From contig NZ_CABVHK010000001.1 of assembly GCF_902497785.1 (NCBI RefSeq), forward strand, positions 310,001 through 374,000: a stretch of 64,000 bases of DNA. Direction: 5' to 3'. The notes beneath the pieces are model-generated. The model worked only from the letters and a program-made list of their open reading frames with translations, did no database searches and was not told where the DNA came from. Of this stretch, positions 53,863 to 62,267 are shown in pieces. The DNA comes from Pseudomonas fluorescens (GTDB taxonomy: Bacteria; Pseudomonadota; Gammaproteobacteria; Pseudomonadales; Pseudomonadaceae). Position 1 is the stretch's first letter, and every line of letters begins with the position of its first letter. The translations under genes and the position numbers were made by a program.

Positions 53863-55401
53863 TCAGATTGTCGGTCTGTTTACCGCTGTGCCGGAGACAT
53901 CAACGGCCTTAGCCAACGGTTTTGAAAACTTCCACGCATCCCCCGCCGGCGCCGTGCCTTTGTCGTATGGCTTGCCGAGCAGCATGTAGACCAGCCCGGC
54001 GCCCATCACCACCAGCGTGGTCAAAATCATCGAGTAGTTGATGTACCAAGGCGCATCCGGCGCGCGTGGCCAAACCATGTTGACGATGGCGCACACGCCG
54101 TAGATCAGCGCGGCGAGGTTCACCCAGATACCCCAGGCGCCGAGCGTGAACTGCCCGTTCGGGCGCCAGCCCTTGGCGCGGGCGATCAGGGCCGCGACGA
54201 CGATCAACTGGAACGCCACGTAGATGCCGATCGCGGCAAAGCCGACGATGGTCGCCACGGCGTCTGCCATGAACATGCCCAGGCAGACAATCGCCGCTGG
54301 CACCAGGCCGCTGATCAGCAACGCAAAGGACGGCACGTGGTTGCCCGAAAGGCGTTTGAGCAGCGAGCTGCCGATGATCATTTCGTCACGGGCATAGGCG
54401 AACAACAGACGGCTGGCGGCCGCTTGCAAGCTCAGCACGCACGAGATGAACGACACCATCACCACCGCCATCACCAGTCGCGAGCCCACCGGGCCGAAGG
54501 CGTTGGCGAGGATGGTCGCCACCGGATCGGTGTCTTCGCCGGCCAGTACCTTGGCCATGTCCGGCACCGACAGGATCAGCGCCAGGCAGGCGAACATCGC
54601 CGCCGCGCCACCGATGTAGATGGTCATGCGCATCGCTTTCGGAATCCGCTTGCCCGGGTTCGGGGTTTCTTCAGCGACATCGCCGCAGGCTTCGAAACCG
54701 TAGTATTGGAACAGGCCGGCCAGCGAGGCCGCGAGGAACGCCGGCAAGTACGAGCCGTTGACCTCAAGGTTGAAGGTGTCGAACAGCACGCTGAACGGCT
54801 GATGACGCTCGAAGATCAGCAGATAGCCGCCGACCAGAATCGCACCGACCAGTTCGCACAGGAAACCGAACATCGCCACCCGCGCCAGGAGCTTGGTGCC
54901 CACCAGATTGAGTGCGGTCGAAAGCAGGATGATTGTCAGGGCAATGTAGATGTTGGCTTCGGGTCCGGGACTGAAGCCCAGCATGATCGCCAGATACGGC
55001 CCCGCGCCCACCGCAACCCCGGCAATCGTGGCGCACAAGGCCCAGGCATACACCCAGCCGACCATCCACGCCCAGCGCTTGCCCACCAGGCGACGGGCCC
55101 ACGGGTAGACGCCACCGGAAATCGGGAACTGCGAGACGATTTCACCGAAGATCAGGCACACCAGCAATTGGCCGGCGCCGATCAGCAGGTATGACCAGAA
55201 CATCGGCGGGCCGCCTGCGGCGAGGCATAAGCCAAACAAGGTGTAGACGCCGACGACCGGCGACAGGTAGGTAAAGCCCAGGGAGAAGTTCTCCCACAGG
55301 CTCATGCTGCGGTTGAAATCCGAACTGTAGCCGAGGGCGCGGAGCTGTTCCGCATCCTGATCGGCGCTGACGCTTGCACGCGCGTTGGGTGAGCCACTCA
55401 T
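53863..55401 (-). CDS. APC-family amino acid/amine permease
   Basis: This 512-residue protein has about twelve membrane helices. The N-terminal LGYSSDFNRSMSLWENFSLG and helix 1 FTYLSPVVGVYTLFG match the ACT subgroup of the APC superfamily (GABA, choline and amine permeases). FQYYGFEACGDVAEETPNPG is the conserved helix 6 to loop region. Next to patD and the N-demethylase operon, it probably imports GABA, putrescine or a methylated amine. Exact substrate unknown. Confidence 0.88.
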   Translation of the reverse strand: MSGSPNARASVSADQDAEQLRALGYSSDFNRSMSLWENFSLGFTYLSPVVGVYTLFGLCLAAGGPPMFWSYLLIGAGQLLVCLIFGEIVSQFPISGGVYPWARRLVGKRWAWMVGWVYAWALCATIAGVAVGAGPYLAIMLGFSPGPEANIYIALTIILLSTALNLVGTKLLARVAMFGFLCELVGAILVGGYLLIFERHQPFSVLFDTFNLEVNGSYLPAFLAASLAGLFQYYGFEACGDVAEETPNPGKRIPKAMRMTIYIGGAAAMFACLALILSVPDMAKVLAGEDTDPVATILANAFGPVGSRLVMAVVMVSFISCVLSLQAAASRLLFAYARDEMIIGSSLLKRLSGNHVPSFALLISGLVPAAIVCLGMFMADAVATIVGFAAIGIYVAFQLIVVAALIARAKGWRPNGQFTLGAWGIWVNLAALIYGVCAIVNMVWPRAPDAPWYINYSMILTTLVVMGAGLVYMLLGKPYDKGTAPAGDAWKFSKPLAKAVDVSGTAVNRPTI

Positions 55402-55510
55402 TTTATTTCCTCATTATCAATGGCAGTGGGGGGTGATGCTGGCGGGTTGCCCCGCCGTTGCTCGTTTGAGCTTGTTGTTTTCAGTTCCTTGCAGGTTTGC
55501 CCTGGCCCAA

Positions 55511-55604
55511 TGTGGGAGTGAGCTTGCTCGCGATAGCGGCGTATCAGCCAACATTAATGTTGAAGGTAATGGCCTCTTCGCGAGCAAGCTCGCTCCCACA
55601 GGGG
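55511..55604. repeat. REP pair (TGTGGGAGCGAGC class)
   Basis: Inverted TGTGGGAGTGAGCTTGCTCG and CGCGAGCAAGCTCGCTCCCA arms in the gap between the N-demethylase gene and the permease gene. Confidence 0.9.
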
Positions 55605-55612
55605 TTGTGGGT

Positions 55613-56653
55613 TCACGCCTGTTTTTTGGTGTCGCTATCGCGCCCATCGTCGTACTGCGACAGCCACTCGACCGCCGCATCGCGATAGCGACTGAAGCCT
55701 TTGTAATCGACCAGTTGCTGATTCAAATCCCGCAGCACGCGGTGCATGCGTCGGGCCCATGCCGGGTTGGTGGCGATGTCTTCGAGGCTGAGCAGGTAAG
55801 TGCGGATCGGAAAAACAATCGCGTTGCTGCGCGGCAGGCGATGCAGCGGTTGCAACTCAATGCGCAGGTAAACCAGCTTGCCGGCGTTTTCTGCAGTCAC
55901 GATGGTCCGGTCCGGCGCCCATTCCGGCAGGCTTTCGGCCGACACTTCGAGGCGCGGGTTGACGGTCAGCGACCAGTTCAGGCGCCGCACCGGATGGCCG
56001 GTGCGCAGGCGCAGGAGGAACTTCAGGGCGCGGTCGAGCATGCCGATTTCCTTGACCAGCGGCACCGGCCCGTGAAACTCCTCCCAGCTCATGCCGAGGT
56101 TGAAACGCAGGGAATAATCGGCGCGCTGGGTGGCGATCCCCGCACCCCAATACAACGTGCCGTCACGTTCTTCCTGCAACACCCAGTCGCCCTGGGCCTG
56201 GCGCGTCACGTACTCCATCGGTTCGTAGGGCAGGGTCGCCGGATCGCCGAAGGTGAAATGGTCGTCGATGTCCAGCAGCCGGTTGGTCCAGTGCCACTGC
56301 CGGCCTTCACGCGCCAGGCTGAAGTACTGCGGATAGTCCCGGGCATAGGATTCCATGATCAGCTCGAGCAAATCCCATTGCGCCTCCATCATGTGCGGCG
56401 CCGAGACGTAGTGCATGCCCGGATCTTTCTCCAGGGTGATCGCGCGGTCGCGGCATTCGCTGATGTAATGCTCGTCGATATCGAACGCGGCGCGAAACGC
56501 ACCGTCGCCCACCGACACATGCGGTTCGAGGTTCATCGAATACATGTAATCGTCATCGGGGAACGGGAAGGGCGCGCGGGCGATGGTTTCCGGGCTGTTG
56601 GCGAAGGTGTAGTCGTCGCGATAGGTTTCGTCGGGATTGAATTTGATATTCAT
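55613..56653 (-). CDS. heme-dependent oxidative N-demethylase alpha-type subunit (DUF3445)
   Basis: This 346-residue protein belongs to DUF3445, the catalytic subunit of heme-dependent oxidative N-demethylase, which removes methyl groups from secondary amines such as dimethylamine. Recognisable segments are PFPFPDDDYMYSMNLEP near the start, SLRFNLGMSWEEFHGPVP in the middle and NAIVFPIRTYLLSLEDIA near the end. The ATG at 56653 follows GGAG by 8 bases. It is the last gene of a three-gene operon with a PDR-type reductase and a DmmA-like protein. The substrate is not proven. Confidence 0.87.
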   Translation of the reverse strand: MNIKFNPDETYRDDYTFANSPETIARAPFPFPDDDYMYSMNLEPHVSVGDGAFRAAFDIDEHYISECRDRAITLEKDPGMHYVSAPHMMEAQWDLLELIMESYARDYPQYFSLAREGRQWHWTNRLLDIDDHFTFGDPATLPYEPMEYVTRQAQGDWVLQEERDGTLYWGAGIATQRADYSLRFNLGMSWEEFHGPVPLVKEIGMLDRALKFLLRLRTGHPVRRLNWSLTVNPRLEVSAESLPEWAPDRTIVTAENAGKLVYLRIELQPLHRLPRSNAIVFPIRTYLLSLEDIATNPAWARRMHRVLRDLNQQLVDYKGFSRYRDAAVEWLSQYDDGRDSDTKKQA

Positions 56654-56670
56654 GGTTTTTTCTCCGTCGA

Positions 56671-57639
56671 TCAGAGGTCGATGACCAGGCGATTGCACTT
56701 GGCGCGGGATACGCAGGGCATGATTTTCTTGCCGCCGACCTTGTCGTCGTCGGACAGCCAGTCATCGCTGTGCAGCAACTCGCCATCGAGTTCCAGCACT
56801 TGGGTTTCGCAATGCCCGCAAGCGCCGCCGCGGCACAGGTACGGCATGCTGTAGCCGGCAGCTTCGACCGCTTCGAGCATGGTCTGGTCGGGTGAGACTT
56901 CAATCGTCGCGCCGCTGCGGCCAAGGGTGAAACTGAAGGCTTCGCCGCCACTGCTTTGCTCGAGGAAACGCTCGAAGTGCACGTGGCTGTCGGTCCAGCC
57001 GAGGTCGCGGGCGCAGGCCAGCGTGGCGTCGATCATGCTGTCGGGGCCGCAGACATAGACGTGGCTGCCCAATGGGCGGTCGGCCAGCACCTGGCCGATC
57101 TCCATGCGCGATTCAATGCCCTTGCGGTACAGGTGAACCTGCTCGCCGTAGGTGGCCTGCAACTCTTTGCCGAGCTGCGCATGCGCTTCGCCGCGCACCG
57201 CGTAATGCAGCTCGAACGGCACCTTGCTCAGCGACAATTCTTCAAGCTGGGAAATCACCGGCGTGATGCCGACACCACCGGCGATGAACAGGTGCAGGCG
57301 CGCCTGTTTGATCAGCGGGAACAGATTGACCGGTGGCGTAACTTCGATCAGATCGCCTTCAGCGACGGTGTCGTGCAGCGAAACCGAGCCACCGCGACCG
57401 CTGTCCACGCGACGCACGGCAATCTGATAACTGCTGGTGTCGTAGGGCGAACTCAGCAGCGAATACGGGTTGCGCAAGGTGTTCTGCTGATTGCCAATCA
57501 GCACCACGACGTGGCTGCCGCCGGAGAAAGCCGGCAGGTGCGCGCCGGTCGGCGACACCAGGGTGAAGCGCTTGATTTCCGGGGTGACCGTTTCGATCCG
57601 CGCCACCCGCAGATTCAACGTGCCGTTGTTCTGGCTCAT
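56671..57639 (-). CDS. PDR/VanB-type ferredoxin reductase
   Basis: This 322-residue electron-transfer protein has an FMN-binding barrel (about 1-105: RNPYSLLSSPYDTSSYQIAV), an NAD domain (about 110-225: FIAGGVGITPVISQLEEL, HVYVCGPDSMIDATL) and a C-terminal plant-type [2Fe-2S] domain with CRGGACGHCETQ and a distant MPCVSRAK cysteine. It should pass electrons from NADH to the heme demethylase. Its ATG overlaps the upstream gene stop by four bases. Confidence 0.92.
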   Translation of the reverse strand: MSQNNGTLNLRVARIETVTPEIKRFTLVSPTGAHLPAFSGGSHVVVLIGNQQNTLRNPYSLLSSPYDTSSYQIAVRRVDSGRGGSVSLHDTVAEGDLIEVTPPVNLFPLIKQARLHLFIAGGVGITPVISQLEELSLSKVPFELHYAVRGEAHAQLGKELQATYGEQVHLYRKGIESRMEIGQVLADRPLGSHVYVCGPDSMIDATLACARDLGWTDSHVHFERFLEQSSGGEAFSFTLGRSGATIEVSPDQTMLEAVEAAGYSMPYLCRGGACGHCETQVLELDGELLHSDDWLSDDDKVGGKKIMPCVSRAKCNRLVIDL

Positions 57640-58238
57640 GTGTCGAGTTCCTCGGCTTCGGGCAATTCACCCGGGACTTCGGCATCGGCCTTGACCGCCT
57701 GAAAAGCTGCCAGACGCCGGGAATAATGATCGCGCACCACCAGCGTCACGCCGCAACCGGGGCAGTCATAAACGCGTTGAGTGACGTTTTCGGTGTAGGT
57801 GTCGCAGTGCACGCACCAGACCCGGCGTACCAGGGTGCCGGAGTGCTCGCGCAGGACTTCGTCGCGGTTCAGGTCGAAATGGGTGGCCACTTGCATGGCG
57901 CTGCCGAGGAAACTTTCCGATCCAGCGAGGTAAAGGCGGGTGCCCATGCGCGCCTCGCCGAGCAGATTTTTCAGCGCTTCGATCAGTGATTGATTGGTCG
58001 CATGCACATGCAGCGGGTGCTGGGGGTGCTGCTGCAACTGCGTCAGAAAATCCTGGCCGGAGAAGGATTCCAGTGAGTAGAGCAAGGTGATCGGCCGATC
58101 CACTTCGGCCATGTCCTCCAGCAAGCGCAGCATGGCGCGACCGCCGCTGCCTTGCCCGGCAATGATGTGCCGGATACCGCCTGGCAGCGGTTGCAACTGG
58201 TCATAAACCGGTCGGCTTTTGATCCCGGTGATCAACAT
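57636..58238 (-). CDS. DmmA-like dimethylamine monooxygenase subunit
   Basis: This 200-residue protein is the first gene of the operon. The N-terminal part is an alpha/beta domain (RHIIAGQGSGGRAML, TRLYLAGSESFLG) like a reductase NAD domain. The C-terminal part carries a zinc-ribbon-like RVWCVHCDTY...YDCPGCGVTL with four cysteines (about residues 140-165), then an acidic tail. This pattern fits the DmmA family of dimethylamine monooxygenase subunits. A ribosome binding site (AGGAGG) precedes its ATG, and a sigma-54 promoter lies about 85-100 bases upstream. Confidence 0.82.
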   Translation of the reverse strand: MLITGIKSRPVYDQLQPLPGGIRHIIAGQGSGGRAMLRLLEDMAEVDRPITLLYSLESFSGQDFLTQLQQHPQHPLHVHATNQSLIEALKNLLGEARMGTRLYLAGSESFLGSAMQVATHFDLNRDEVLREHSGTLVRRVWCVHCDTYTENVTQRVYDCPGCGVTLVVRDHYSRRLAAFQAVKADAEVPGELPEAEELDT

Positions 58239-58323
58239 TTTTATTATTCCTCCTGGCTACCGGCACGGCTGATAAAAGCCGGCCCTGTGCAATGCCCATC
58301 GATAGTGGGTTGCAGATAGCAGG

Positions 58324-58339
58324 AGCACAGGTCGTGCCA
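58324..58339 (-). promoter_or_regulatory. sigma-54 promoter of the N-demethylase operon
   Basis: On the minus strand TGGCACGACCTGTGCT matches the consensus TGGCAC-N5-TTGCW with one mismatch and exact GG-N10-GC spacing. It points at the DmmA-like gene, with transcription expected to start near 58312. A sigma-54 activator gene is next door. Confidence 0.8.
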
Positions 58340-58416
58340 GTTGTTTAACTTGTTGAAATTAAACGGATTATTTATTCGTCGGCGGAGAGGGACAGGCAAA
58401 AGTAACCTGGTGTGTA

Positions 58417-58432
58417 TGCGTTTTTGCAGCGC
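58417..58432 (+). promoter_or_regulatory. candidate activator site TGCGTTTTTGCAGCGC
   Basis: This 16-mer matches at 15 of 16 bases an arm of the inverted repeat upstream of the regulator operon (61296-61311). It lies about 80-95 bases upstream of the -24 element of the demethylase promoter, the normal place for an enhancer-binding protein site. Confidence 0.6.
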
Positions 58433-58459
58433 CTGTTCGCAGCAAGCAGGAGCTATGGA

Positions 58460-58583
58460 GGAGCTGTCGAGTGCAACGAGGCTGCGATCTTTTGATCTTG
58501 AAATTATCGAGCTGCAAAAAGATCGCAGCCTCGTTGCACTCGACAGCTCCTACGCAGCTCCTACGCAGCTCCTACGCAGCTCC
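58460..58583. repeat. REP-like inverted repeat with 11-bp tandem extension
   Basis: GGAGCTGTCGAGTGCAACGA and complement form 34-base arms (58460-58493 and 58516-58550). They end with three tandem copies of TACGCAGCTCC (58551-58583), directly before the activator stop. Confidence 0.88.
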
Positions 58584-58588
58584 TGGGG

Positions 58589-60016
58589 TCAGTCGCGCTG
58601 GAGTTTGCGGATGAGGGTGCCGATGTCGATGCCCAAATGCACCGCCGCCTTGCGTTTGCTGCCGCACAGGTGCACGGCCCGGAGGATCACCTGGCGCTCG
58701 AAATGCTGAACCTGCAGCTTGAGGTTTTGCTGCGAATCATCGTCGTCGGCCACCACCGGTCTCACCGGTTCCTGATGCCGCACCGGTTCGAGCAGTTCCG
58801 CTGGCAGATGATGTTCCTGCGCTTCATCGTCAGCGAGCACCGCCAGCCGTTCGAAGATGTTCACCAGTTCGCGGATGTTGCCGGGGTAGTCGTAACCCAA
58901 CAGCCGCTTGCGACAACCGGCCGACAGGCTCAGCGATGGCTCGCGATCGGCATTGATGCGGCTCAGCAGGATGTCGATGAGAAACGGCAGGTCGTCGCGG
59001 TGCTGGCGCAGCGGCGGAATCTCCACCGGCAAAACCGCCAGGCGATAGTAGAGGTCGGCGCGGAACTCACCGATGCTCACCAGATGGCGCAGGTCCTTGT
59101 TGGTGGCGGCAATGACTTGCACCTGCACCGTTTTGCTCAGCGGTGAACCGACCGACTGGATGGTGCTGTCTTCGAGAAACTTCAGCAGTTTGGCTTGCAC
59201 GTGCAGGGGAATCTCGCCGATCTCATCGAGGAACAGTGTCCCCCCCGAAGCCGCCTCGATGTAGCCCTGCTTGCCGCCCTGCAACGCGCCGGTAAACGCA
59301 CCGCGCTCGTAGCCGAACATCTCCGACTCGAACAGGCTCTCCGGGATGCTCCCGCAGTTGACGTGAATGAACGGGCGATCACCCCAACCGGCGGCGCGAT
59401 GGATATGCCGGGCGATGGCGGTCTTGCCCACCCCCGGCTCTCCCAGCAATAACAAACGCGCCCGGCGCCGGAAGGCGCGCACGCCTGTGTCAGCGATACT
59501 CGAGAGCTGCGGTGACATGTGCAGCGCATTGTCCTGCGGATCGCGCAGGCCCTGGGGTTCCACCGGCCGGTTGCCCAGCGAAGCTCGACGTTGCGGCTGG
59601 CTGCCGTCGAAGTCTTTCTGGGTGAGCATCCTGAACGGTTTTTCATAGGCGCCGGTGGGAATGGCGTGGGTGCTGCTGAGCAATACCCGGCCTTCCCGGG
59701 AACGGGTCAACGCACTATTGCCGCCACGATTCAGCGCCGCTTGAAAGTCTTCATAATTGAGTGCCGAGCGCTGAAAAAACTCACCGTCAGAGAGTCCGAC
59801 GGCTTGCTGCCTGGGCAGGCGATTGACGCGTTCGGCGGCCAGGTTGAGCAGGCGCACCCGACCTTCGCCGTCGGTCACGATCAGCGCCTCGCTGAAGCTG
59901 TCGAGCAACGCATGCAGCGCAGGAGTTTCCAGCAGTGCGCCGAGCACTTCGCTGCTGACGTTGACCGAAGAGCGCATGCCCATCTGCAAGGTCGGTGGCA
60001 GGTTTTTGTCTTTCAT
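58589..60016 (-). CDS. sigma-54-dependent activator with PAS domain (no receiver)
   Basis: This 475-residue protein has a PAS-like N-terminal domain (about 30-130: ALIVTDGEGRVRLLNLAAER), an AAA+ domain with Walker A GEPGVGKT (192-199), the sigma-54 contact loop GAFTGA (239-244), Walker B GGTLFLDEIG, and a C-terminal Fis-type helix-turn-helix (GSKRKAAVHLGIDIGTLIRK). It should activate RNA polymerase carrying sigma-54. With no receiver domain it is not phosphorylated by a kinase; input likely comes through its PAS domain or the PAS-only protein encoded just upstream (four-base overlap). The adjacent N-demethylase operon, with a sigma-54 promoter, is the likely target. Confidence 0.93.
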   Translation of the reverse strand: MKDKNLPPTLQMGMRSSVNVSSEVLGALLETPALHALLDSFSEALIVTDGEGRVRLLNLAAERVNRLPRQQAVGLSDGEFFQRSALNYEDFQAALNRGGNSALTRSREGRVLLSSTHAIPTGAYEKPFRMLTQKDFDGSQPQRRASLGNRPVEPQGLRDPQDNALHMSPQLSSIADTGVRAFRRRARLLLLGEPGVGKTAIARHIHRAAGWGDRPFIHVNCGSIPESLFESEMFGYERGAFTGALQGGKQGYIEAASGGTLFLDEIGEIPLHVQAKLLKFLEDSTIQSVGSPLSKTVQVQVIAATNKDLRHLVSIGEFRADLYYRLAVLPVEIPPLRQHRDDLPFLIDILLSRINADREPSLSLSAGCRKRLLGYDYPGNIRELVNIFERLAVLADDEAQEHHLPAELLEPVRHQEPVRPVVADDDDSQQNLKLQVQHFERQVILRAVHLCGSKRKAAVHLGIDIGTLIRKLQRD

Positions 60017-61143
60017 GGGTGCAGCTCTTCGGCGCGGCGCACGCCCTGACTTTCACGAAACACCGCGACCCGCCAGGCCACGCCTTCACGAATCAAAATA
60101 CGCGAGCAATGCACCTTGAAATGCACGTCGCGCCCGCTCAGGTCGGGCAGCGGCAGGCTGTGCCAGGTGCGCTCGGGCAGGGCGTTGTCCAGCAACAGCC
60201 GAGCGATGCCGTCGCCCTGAGTGATGCCAAAAGTCTCTTCGAAGGCAGCGTTGCGCCATTGCGGTTGCAACTGTTCATCGATCACCAACACGGCGTCGGG
60301 CACCGCATCGAAGACCCGGCGCAAGGCATCGATCCGTTGCTCGGCGTCATGCTGCATACGCAGTTCCTGGCTGACATCGCGAATGCTCCCCCACATGCGC
60401 AACAGGTGCCCGTTGACGATGGTCGCGCGCACGTCGTTCTCGACGTAGGCCGGCGAGCCGTCGTGCCGGCGGTCTACCGACAGCGCGCAGTCGACGCTGA
60501 ACCCGGCCTCGATCAGGCGCCGCACAAACTCTTCGTTGGCCGGGCTGCGCGGCCAGTACAGGCGCACCGGTTGCTGGTTGAAATCGACATCCGAGGGCAT
60601 CTCGTACACATCCGCCATGGCGCGGTTGCACAGCCGCCAGTGGGAGTCGTTTTCGAACACCTGGCGCACGATTTCATCCGGTGATGTGTTGATGTCCACC
60701 GCTTCGGCGAATTCAATGCACCAGTAGGCAACCTTGGCGCTCTGCAACATCTGGCTCATCACTTCATTGGCGTTGTGCATTTCCCGCAGTCGATAGCCCA
60801 ATGCGCCAAGGGGGATTTTCAGCAGGTGCAGGCGCGGCGCTTGTACCGAGCGCCATTCCAGCAGTCCGCAGGCAACCACGTGCAACAGGCCGCCGTTCCG
60901 GCGAATCAGGCTCAGCTCCAGGCTGGGGACTTGCTCGTCAGCGGGCGGATTGGCAAACAGCGATCGCAAGGCGCGCACCGACTCGACGCTGTAGAGGCGC
61001 TCGATCGGCTGATTTAGCAGCGTCTCGGGGGCGTAGCCCAGTTGATCGCTCAGGCTCGCAGACAGACTGACCAGTTGCCCGTCGGCGCTGAGGGTGCTGG
61101 ACAGCGGCTGCGCTTTATTGCCCAGTAAGTTCAGGATATCCAT
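60013..61143 (-). CDS. PAS-domain sensor protein without output domain
   Basis: This 376-residue protein has three PAS-like regions: about 10-115 (LVSLSASLSDQLGYAPETLL), 130-255 (with WRLCNRAMADVYEMPSDVDF and GSIRDVSQELRMQHDAEQRI) and 265-370 (VPDAVLVIDEQLQPQWRNAA). It has no membrane helix, kinase, GGDEF or DNA-binding domain. Its stop overlaps the start of the sigma-54 activator gene, so both are made together and probably interact. It may sense the amine substrate, heme or redox state. A weak sigma-54 promoter and a 16-base inverted repeat lie upstream. Confidence 0.87.
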   Translation of the reverse strand: MDILNLLGNKAQPLSSTLSADGQLVSLSASLSDQLGYAPETLLNQPIERLYSVESVRALRSLFANPPADEQVPSLELSLIRRNGGLLHVVACGLLEWRSVQAPRLHLLKIPLGALGYRLREMHNANEVMSQMLQSAKVAYWCIEFAEAVDINTSPDEIVRQVFENDSHWRLCNRAMADVYEMPSDVDFNQQPVRLYWPRSPANEEFVRRLIEAGFSVDCALSVDRRHDGSPAYVENDVRATIVNGHLLRMWGSIRDVSQELRMQHDAEQRIDALRRVFDAVPDAVLVIDEQLQPQWRNAAFEETFGITQGDGIARLLLDNALPERTWHSLPLPDLSGRDVHFKVHCSRILIREGVAWRVAVFRESQGVRRAEELHP

Positions 61144-61206
61144 CGGTGGATCGGCTCGATTTGGCTAGTGGGACCTGGCTGAAATCGCTCAGGCAGACAA
61201 TGCGGG

Positions 61207-61221
61207 GCATATCGCATGCCA
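61207..61221 (-). promoter_or_regulatory. possible sigma-54 promoter of the regulator operon
   Basis: On the minus strand TGGCATGCGATATGC keeps the GG-N10-GC spacing with two mismatches to consensus, 64 bases before the PAS gene start. Confidence 0.45.
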
Positions 61222-61271
61222 ACTGGAATGTGTGGCGGACAGGGACACGGGCGAACAGGCGGCCCCGGTGG

Positions 61272-61311
61272 GCGCTGCAATAATGCAAAGAAATGTGCAT
61301 TTTTGCAGCGC
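61272..61311. promoter_or_regulatory. 16-bp inverted repeat, candidate activator binding site
   Basis: GCGCTGCAATAATGCA (61272-61287) and TGCATTTTTGCAGCGC (61296-61311) are inverted with one mismatch and an 8-base spacer, 51-90 bases upstream of the possible -24 element. The second arm recurs at 58417-58432. Confidence 0.7.
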
Positions 61312-61375
61312 TTACCCTGAGCGTAGTCCGCTGGTGGGAGAGGTTGAAGTTAATCGATCAATGACCGGATCACGA

Positions 61376-61804
61376 TCAGGTTTTACTGGCCGCCAGATAG
61401 GCACCGAGCCTTTTGCCCATCTCTTCGCCCAACGCCTGCAACCCACTCATCGGCCGCACCATGACTTCGAATTCGACGATCTTTCCTCGCTCGTCGAAGC
61501 GCATCATGTCGATGCCCTTGAGCTCTTTTCCGCCGACCTTGGCGCTGAATTCGAGAACCACATTCAGCCCGTCGCCGGTCGCCAGTTCGCGGTGGTACTT
61601 GAAGTCCTCAAACACGTTGAACACCGTGCCGAGAATCATGGTGACCACCGCAGCGCCGGAGTAGGGCATATGCGCCATCGGCGAGCGGAACACGGCTTTC
61701 GGGTCGAGCAAAGCAGGCAAGTCTTGAAATTCACCGCTGTGAATCATCTTGTGCCATTGCTCCAGAGAGGCGGCAGCATTGGGGTGCAGGTTCAGTTGCG
61801 ACAT
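61376..61804 (-). CDS. SnoaL-like / NTF2-fold protein
   Basis: This 142-residue protein has an NTF2-like cone fold: LEQWHKMIHSGEFQDLPALL, DPKAVFRSPM and FDERGKIVEFEVMVRPMSGL are typical of SnoaL-like domains. There is no signal peptide. The ATG at 61804 follows AGGAG by 7 bases; the TTG two codons earlier is rejected. It may bind a small hydrophobic ligand, but no catalytic residues are evident. It lies upstream of the regulator operon on the same strand, with its own spacing. Confidence 0.82.
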   Translation of the reverse strand: MSQLNLHPNAAASLEQWHKMIHSGEFQDLPALLDPKAVFRSPMAHMPYSGAAVVTMILGTVFNVFEDFKYHRELATGDGLNVVLEFSAKVGGKELKGIDMMRFDERGKIVEFEVMVRPMSGLQALGEEMGKRLGAYLAASKT

Positions 61805-62040
61805 GGTCAACTCCTGTTTTTTTGTGGTTCTGCAAGTGTTGCCAGCGACTGTATCCCAACAGGTGCGGGTGGCTGCTTATGACGATGCATTCAAATGGTC
61901 AATGGCTGACACATTGGTGCCGGATTTTCAGGTATGCGCGTGCCGTTAGCGTGTTTGCTTTCTGTGAATTCCGGTTGGGGGAAAAATCGATCTAAAAACG
62001 CCGGGCCGAGGTGTGTGCGCTGTACTACGCTTGAACTTGT

Positions 62041-62267
62041 AGGTGAAGACGCAGACTGATGCGCAAGCGGATGGCAAGGACACGTGGGGCGCGTTCCGAA
62101 GGGTACACGGTTAGAAAGATCTCCGCGCTGAGATCCAGCCCTTATGCCGTGTGAAGCAGAAGAGCACAAAACTGTTCTGTGAGAGTCCTGATAAACCTTG
62201 TAAGCCGGAGACCAGCACCGGCCACCTACTCAAACCCACAAAGCCCGCCTTATGGCGGGCTTTTTTT
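62041..62267 (+). ncRNA. candidate structured RNA with intrinsic terminator
   Basis: About 225 bases show successive stems: CGCA/TGCG (62050, 62060), ACACGG/CCGTGT (62105, 62147) enclosing GATCTC/GAGATC (62118, 62130), CAGAA/TTCTG (62157, 62175) and GCCGG/CCGGC (62204, 62218). It ends with GCCCGCC-TTAT-GGCGGGC and seven T residues. No protein frame fits. It could be a small RNA or an attenuating leader; the 3' half has AGCCGGAGACC, resembling a cobalamin riboswitch B12 box, but the rest of that fold is not clear. Confidence 0.5.
62243..62267 (+). terminator. intrinsic terminator
   Basis: GCCCGCC (62243-62249) and GGCGGGC (62254-62260) form a 7-bp GC stem with a four-base loop, followed by TTTTTTT. 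No coding gene ends just upstream on this strand, which implies a non-coding transcript. Confidence 0.88.

Noticed and set aside
61805..61870. Sigma-54 promoter before the SnoaL-like gene (TGGCAACACTTGC)
   Set aside because: GG to GC spacing is 8 rather than 10 bases, which does not support sigma-54 binding.
62041..62260. Canonical cobalamin riboswitch
   Set aside because: Only the B12-box-like stretch is similar; I cannot find the conserved GCCACTG and GGGAA core segments, and the box lies inside a local hairpin. Kept as an unclassified structured RNA.
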